DNA of 64,000 nucleotides from Methylocella tundrae (GTDB lineage Bacteria; Pseudomonadota; Alphaproteobacteria; Rhizobiales; Beijerinckiaceae): the NCBI RefSeq assembly GCF_901905185.1, contig NZ_CABFMQ020000001.1:62001-126000 (forward strand), written 5' to 3'. Every line of letters starts with the position of its first letter. Position 1 is the stretch's first letter. Shown piece by piece: positions 62,614 through 64,000 of the stretch. Both the position numbers and the translations under genes were made by a program. A model generated the notes under the pieces. The model was not told the DNA's origin and made no database searches. It was given only the letters and a program-made list of their open reading frames with translations.

Positions 62614-64000
62614 ATGAATCCCTACGATCTCGTCCGCTACCCGAACTGGCCCGTTTCCGAGACGCACCCGACCAGTCTCGGCGCGTTCGCGACGCTTTTT
62701 GGGCGCGCCGCCGCGCCTTTCTCCGCCTGCCGCGTGTTGGAAGTCGGCTGCGGCGAGGGCGTCAATCTGATGAGCATGGCGCTTGGCGCCCCAAACTCGG
62801 AGTTCGTCGGCCTTGATCTGGCTGAAGCGCCGATCGCGGCTGGCCGCGACATGGCCCGCTCCGCGGGGATTGCCAATGTCAGCCTTGTTCAGCGCGATAT
62901 CACGCAGGCGCATCTGGGGCTCGGAGAATTCGACTATGTCATCGCGCATGGAGTCTATGCCTGGGTTCCGCCCGCCGTGCGGGAGGCGTTGATGCGGCTC
63001 GCAGCGAGCTGTCTGCGGCCAAGCGGTCTTTTCTATGTCAGCTATAATGTTCGTCCCGGCTGCCGCTTGCGGCAGGCGCTGCGCGATTTGCTGCGCGATG
63101 CGACGCGGCATATCGAAGACCCCGTTCTCCAGCTCGACGCAGCGCGAAGGGCTCTTGCGCGCTATATCGATTTGTGGTCGCAGGATGATCCGTTTCAAAA
63201 TGCATTGATTGAGGAAGCGCGTGACGCGCTGAAACGTCCTCCGGCGGTATTATATCATGACGAACTCGGCGATATTTACGCGCCGCAGCTCCTCGTTGAC
63301 GTCGCGGCGGCGGCGCGCGCCGAAGGTCTCGAATATCTTTGCGACGCAAAGCCAAGCCTCAGCGCCGAAGCTCTGTTTCCATCCAAGAAATTTCTGAGCG
63401 AGTCCAAAGAGGATTGGGCGCGCTTCGAGCAACTGCTGGACTTTGCCGACATGCGGCGCTTCCGTCGGTCGATCTTTTGCCGGGCGGGGAAAATCGATCG
63501 GCAACCGCGGCATGAACATCTGCGCGGCCTTTGGGCGAGCGCTGATCTAACCCCGCTCGGCGCAAGCGCCGATGAGACGGGAAGCTTTGCGTTCCGCGCT
63601 CATAATGGCGCTGAAATCGTCACTCAAGATCGGCGCTTCGCTACCGTCCTTGCGAACCTCGGCGAAACTTTTCCCCAATGTGTTCCGCTTGACGCGATTG
63701 CGTCGGAGCCGACGCTCACCGAGCCATTGCTCCGGCTTTTCGTCAGCCGGATCGTCGCGCTTCAAACGGAGCCGATGCGCTTCACGGCGGCGCCCGGCGA
63801 GCGCCCGATCGCCAGTCCGCTCGCCCGCGCGCAGGCCGCGCAAGGCGAGAGCTTCCTCGCCTCGTTGCGCCACAAGCCCGTTCAGATGGAGGACGCGGCT
63901 GTGCGCGCCTTCGTGACGTTGATGGACGGGACGCGAACGCGCGATGATCTTGCCCATGAAATGGAAAGGCGCACCGGCATGACGCCCGCCGCCGCGACCG
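62614..64000 (+). CDS. Class I SAM-dependent methyltransferase with regulatory domain, partial at right edge
   Basis: At least 462 residues are visible from ATG 62614 (GTG 62611 is an alternative); the end is outside the window. The amino third holds the SAM fold: SACRVLEVGCGEGVNLMSM (motif I) and SEFVGLDLAEAPIAAG, followed by IAHGVYAWVP. The remaining part matches the methyltransferase regulatory domain found in such proteins. It continues with a winged-helix-like region (TLMDGTRTRDDLAHEM). No signal peptide. Substrate unknown. It is the fourth gene of the OmpA-caspase-DUF4384 row, 41 bp after DUF4384, and could modify a partner or polymer of that system. Confidence 0.82.
   Translation, partial: MNPYDLVRYPNWPVSETHPTSLGAFATLFGRAAAPFSACRVLEVGCGEGVNLMSMALGAPNSEFVGLDLAEAPIAAGRDMARSAGIANVSLVQRDITQAHLGLGEFDYVIAHGVYAWVPPAVREALMRLAASCLRPSGLFYVSYNVRPGCRLRQALRDLLRDATRHIEDPVLQLDAARRALARYIDLWSQDDPFQNALIEEARDALKRPPAVLYHDELGDIYAPQLLVDVAAAARAEGLEYLCDAKPSLSAEALFPSKKFLSESKEDWARFEQLLDFADMRRFRRSIFCRAGKIDRQPRHEHLRGLWASADLTPLGASADETGSFAFRAHNGAEIVTQDRRFATVLANLGETFPQCVPLDAIASEPTLTEPLLRLFVSRIVALQTEPMRFTAAPGERPIASPLARAQAAQGESFLASLRHKPVQMEDAAVRAFVTLMDGTRTRDDLAHEMERRTGMTPAAAT

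Overview
The window is high-GC DNA, apparently chromosomal. It comes from an alphaproteobacterial methylotroph, most likely a Hyphomicrobiales member of the Beijerinckiaceae/Methylocystaceae/Methylobacteriaceae type. The main reason is a near-complete tetrahydromethanopterin (H4MPT)/methylofuran formaldehyde-oxidation region at about 28-49 kb. It carries fae, mtdB, mch, fhcBADC, the beta-RFAP synthase and the orf5/orf7/orf17 set, in an arrangement known from Methylobacterium. No rRNA, tRNA, CRISPR array, transposase or integrase was recognised. All functional calls come from reading motifs by eye, without database searches.

Left part (1-28 kb), metabolism and transport. It opens with a lactate module (lutA-like Fe-S protein, cut by the window edge, and lactate permease). 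Sulfite reductase cysJI follows, then an AEC carrier. Next is an AT-richer 1.2-kb insert carrying one unrecognised gene. It is flanked by a 62-bp direct repeat of the 3' end of the neighbouring serine acetyltransferase gene. After it come an MFS exporter, a fragment resembling the start of a YdeP-type molybdopterin oxidoreductase, a large Ala/Pro-rich membrane-anchored protein with a clear terminator, a cNMP-domain/FAD oxidoreductase, and a host-attachment-family protein. An ethanolamine module (permease, eutB, eutC) and an atypical NRAMP-family transporter follow, then a ClC antiporter and 5-formyl-THF cyclo-ligase. An Rrf2/NsrR-like regulator sits beside flavohaemoglobin hmp, whose promoter carries two palindromes. 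A pncA-ABC transporter operon and a pterin carbinolamine dehydratase complete this part.

Middle part (28.4-49.2 kb), C1 metabolism. A nine-copy tandem array of a 53-bp palindromic repeat separates the dehydratase from the convergent fhcBADC operon. A rightward block carries pabB-pabA (p-aminobenzoate, a precursor of H4MPT), a fused MfnB-FolB protein, an MfnE-like kinase, a DUF6513/dihydropteroate-synthase-like protein and a DUF447 protein. An MfnF-like protein lies opposite, followed by a HisA-like protein. The leftward operon beta-RFAP synthase-mtdB-orf17-mch-orf7-orf5 continues to fae. Together these genes take formaldehyde to formate on H4MPT and methylofuran and make much of both cofactors.

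Right part (49.3-64 kb), envelope and caspase-like genes. After a glutathione-transferase-like gene come a TPR/coiled-coil/caspase-like protein, an autotransporter-type beta-barrel, a TraB/GumN protein and a propeller-NlpC/P60 protein. An unrecognised protein, a DUF4424 protein and a PAAR tip protein follow. Across a 215-bp divergent promoter region lie an OmpA-type protein, a second caspase-like protein with an EF-hand-like loop, a DUF4384 protein and a methyltransferase cut by the right edge. This region is the best candidate for an undescribed system.
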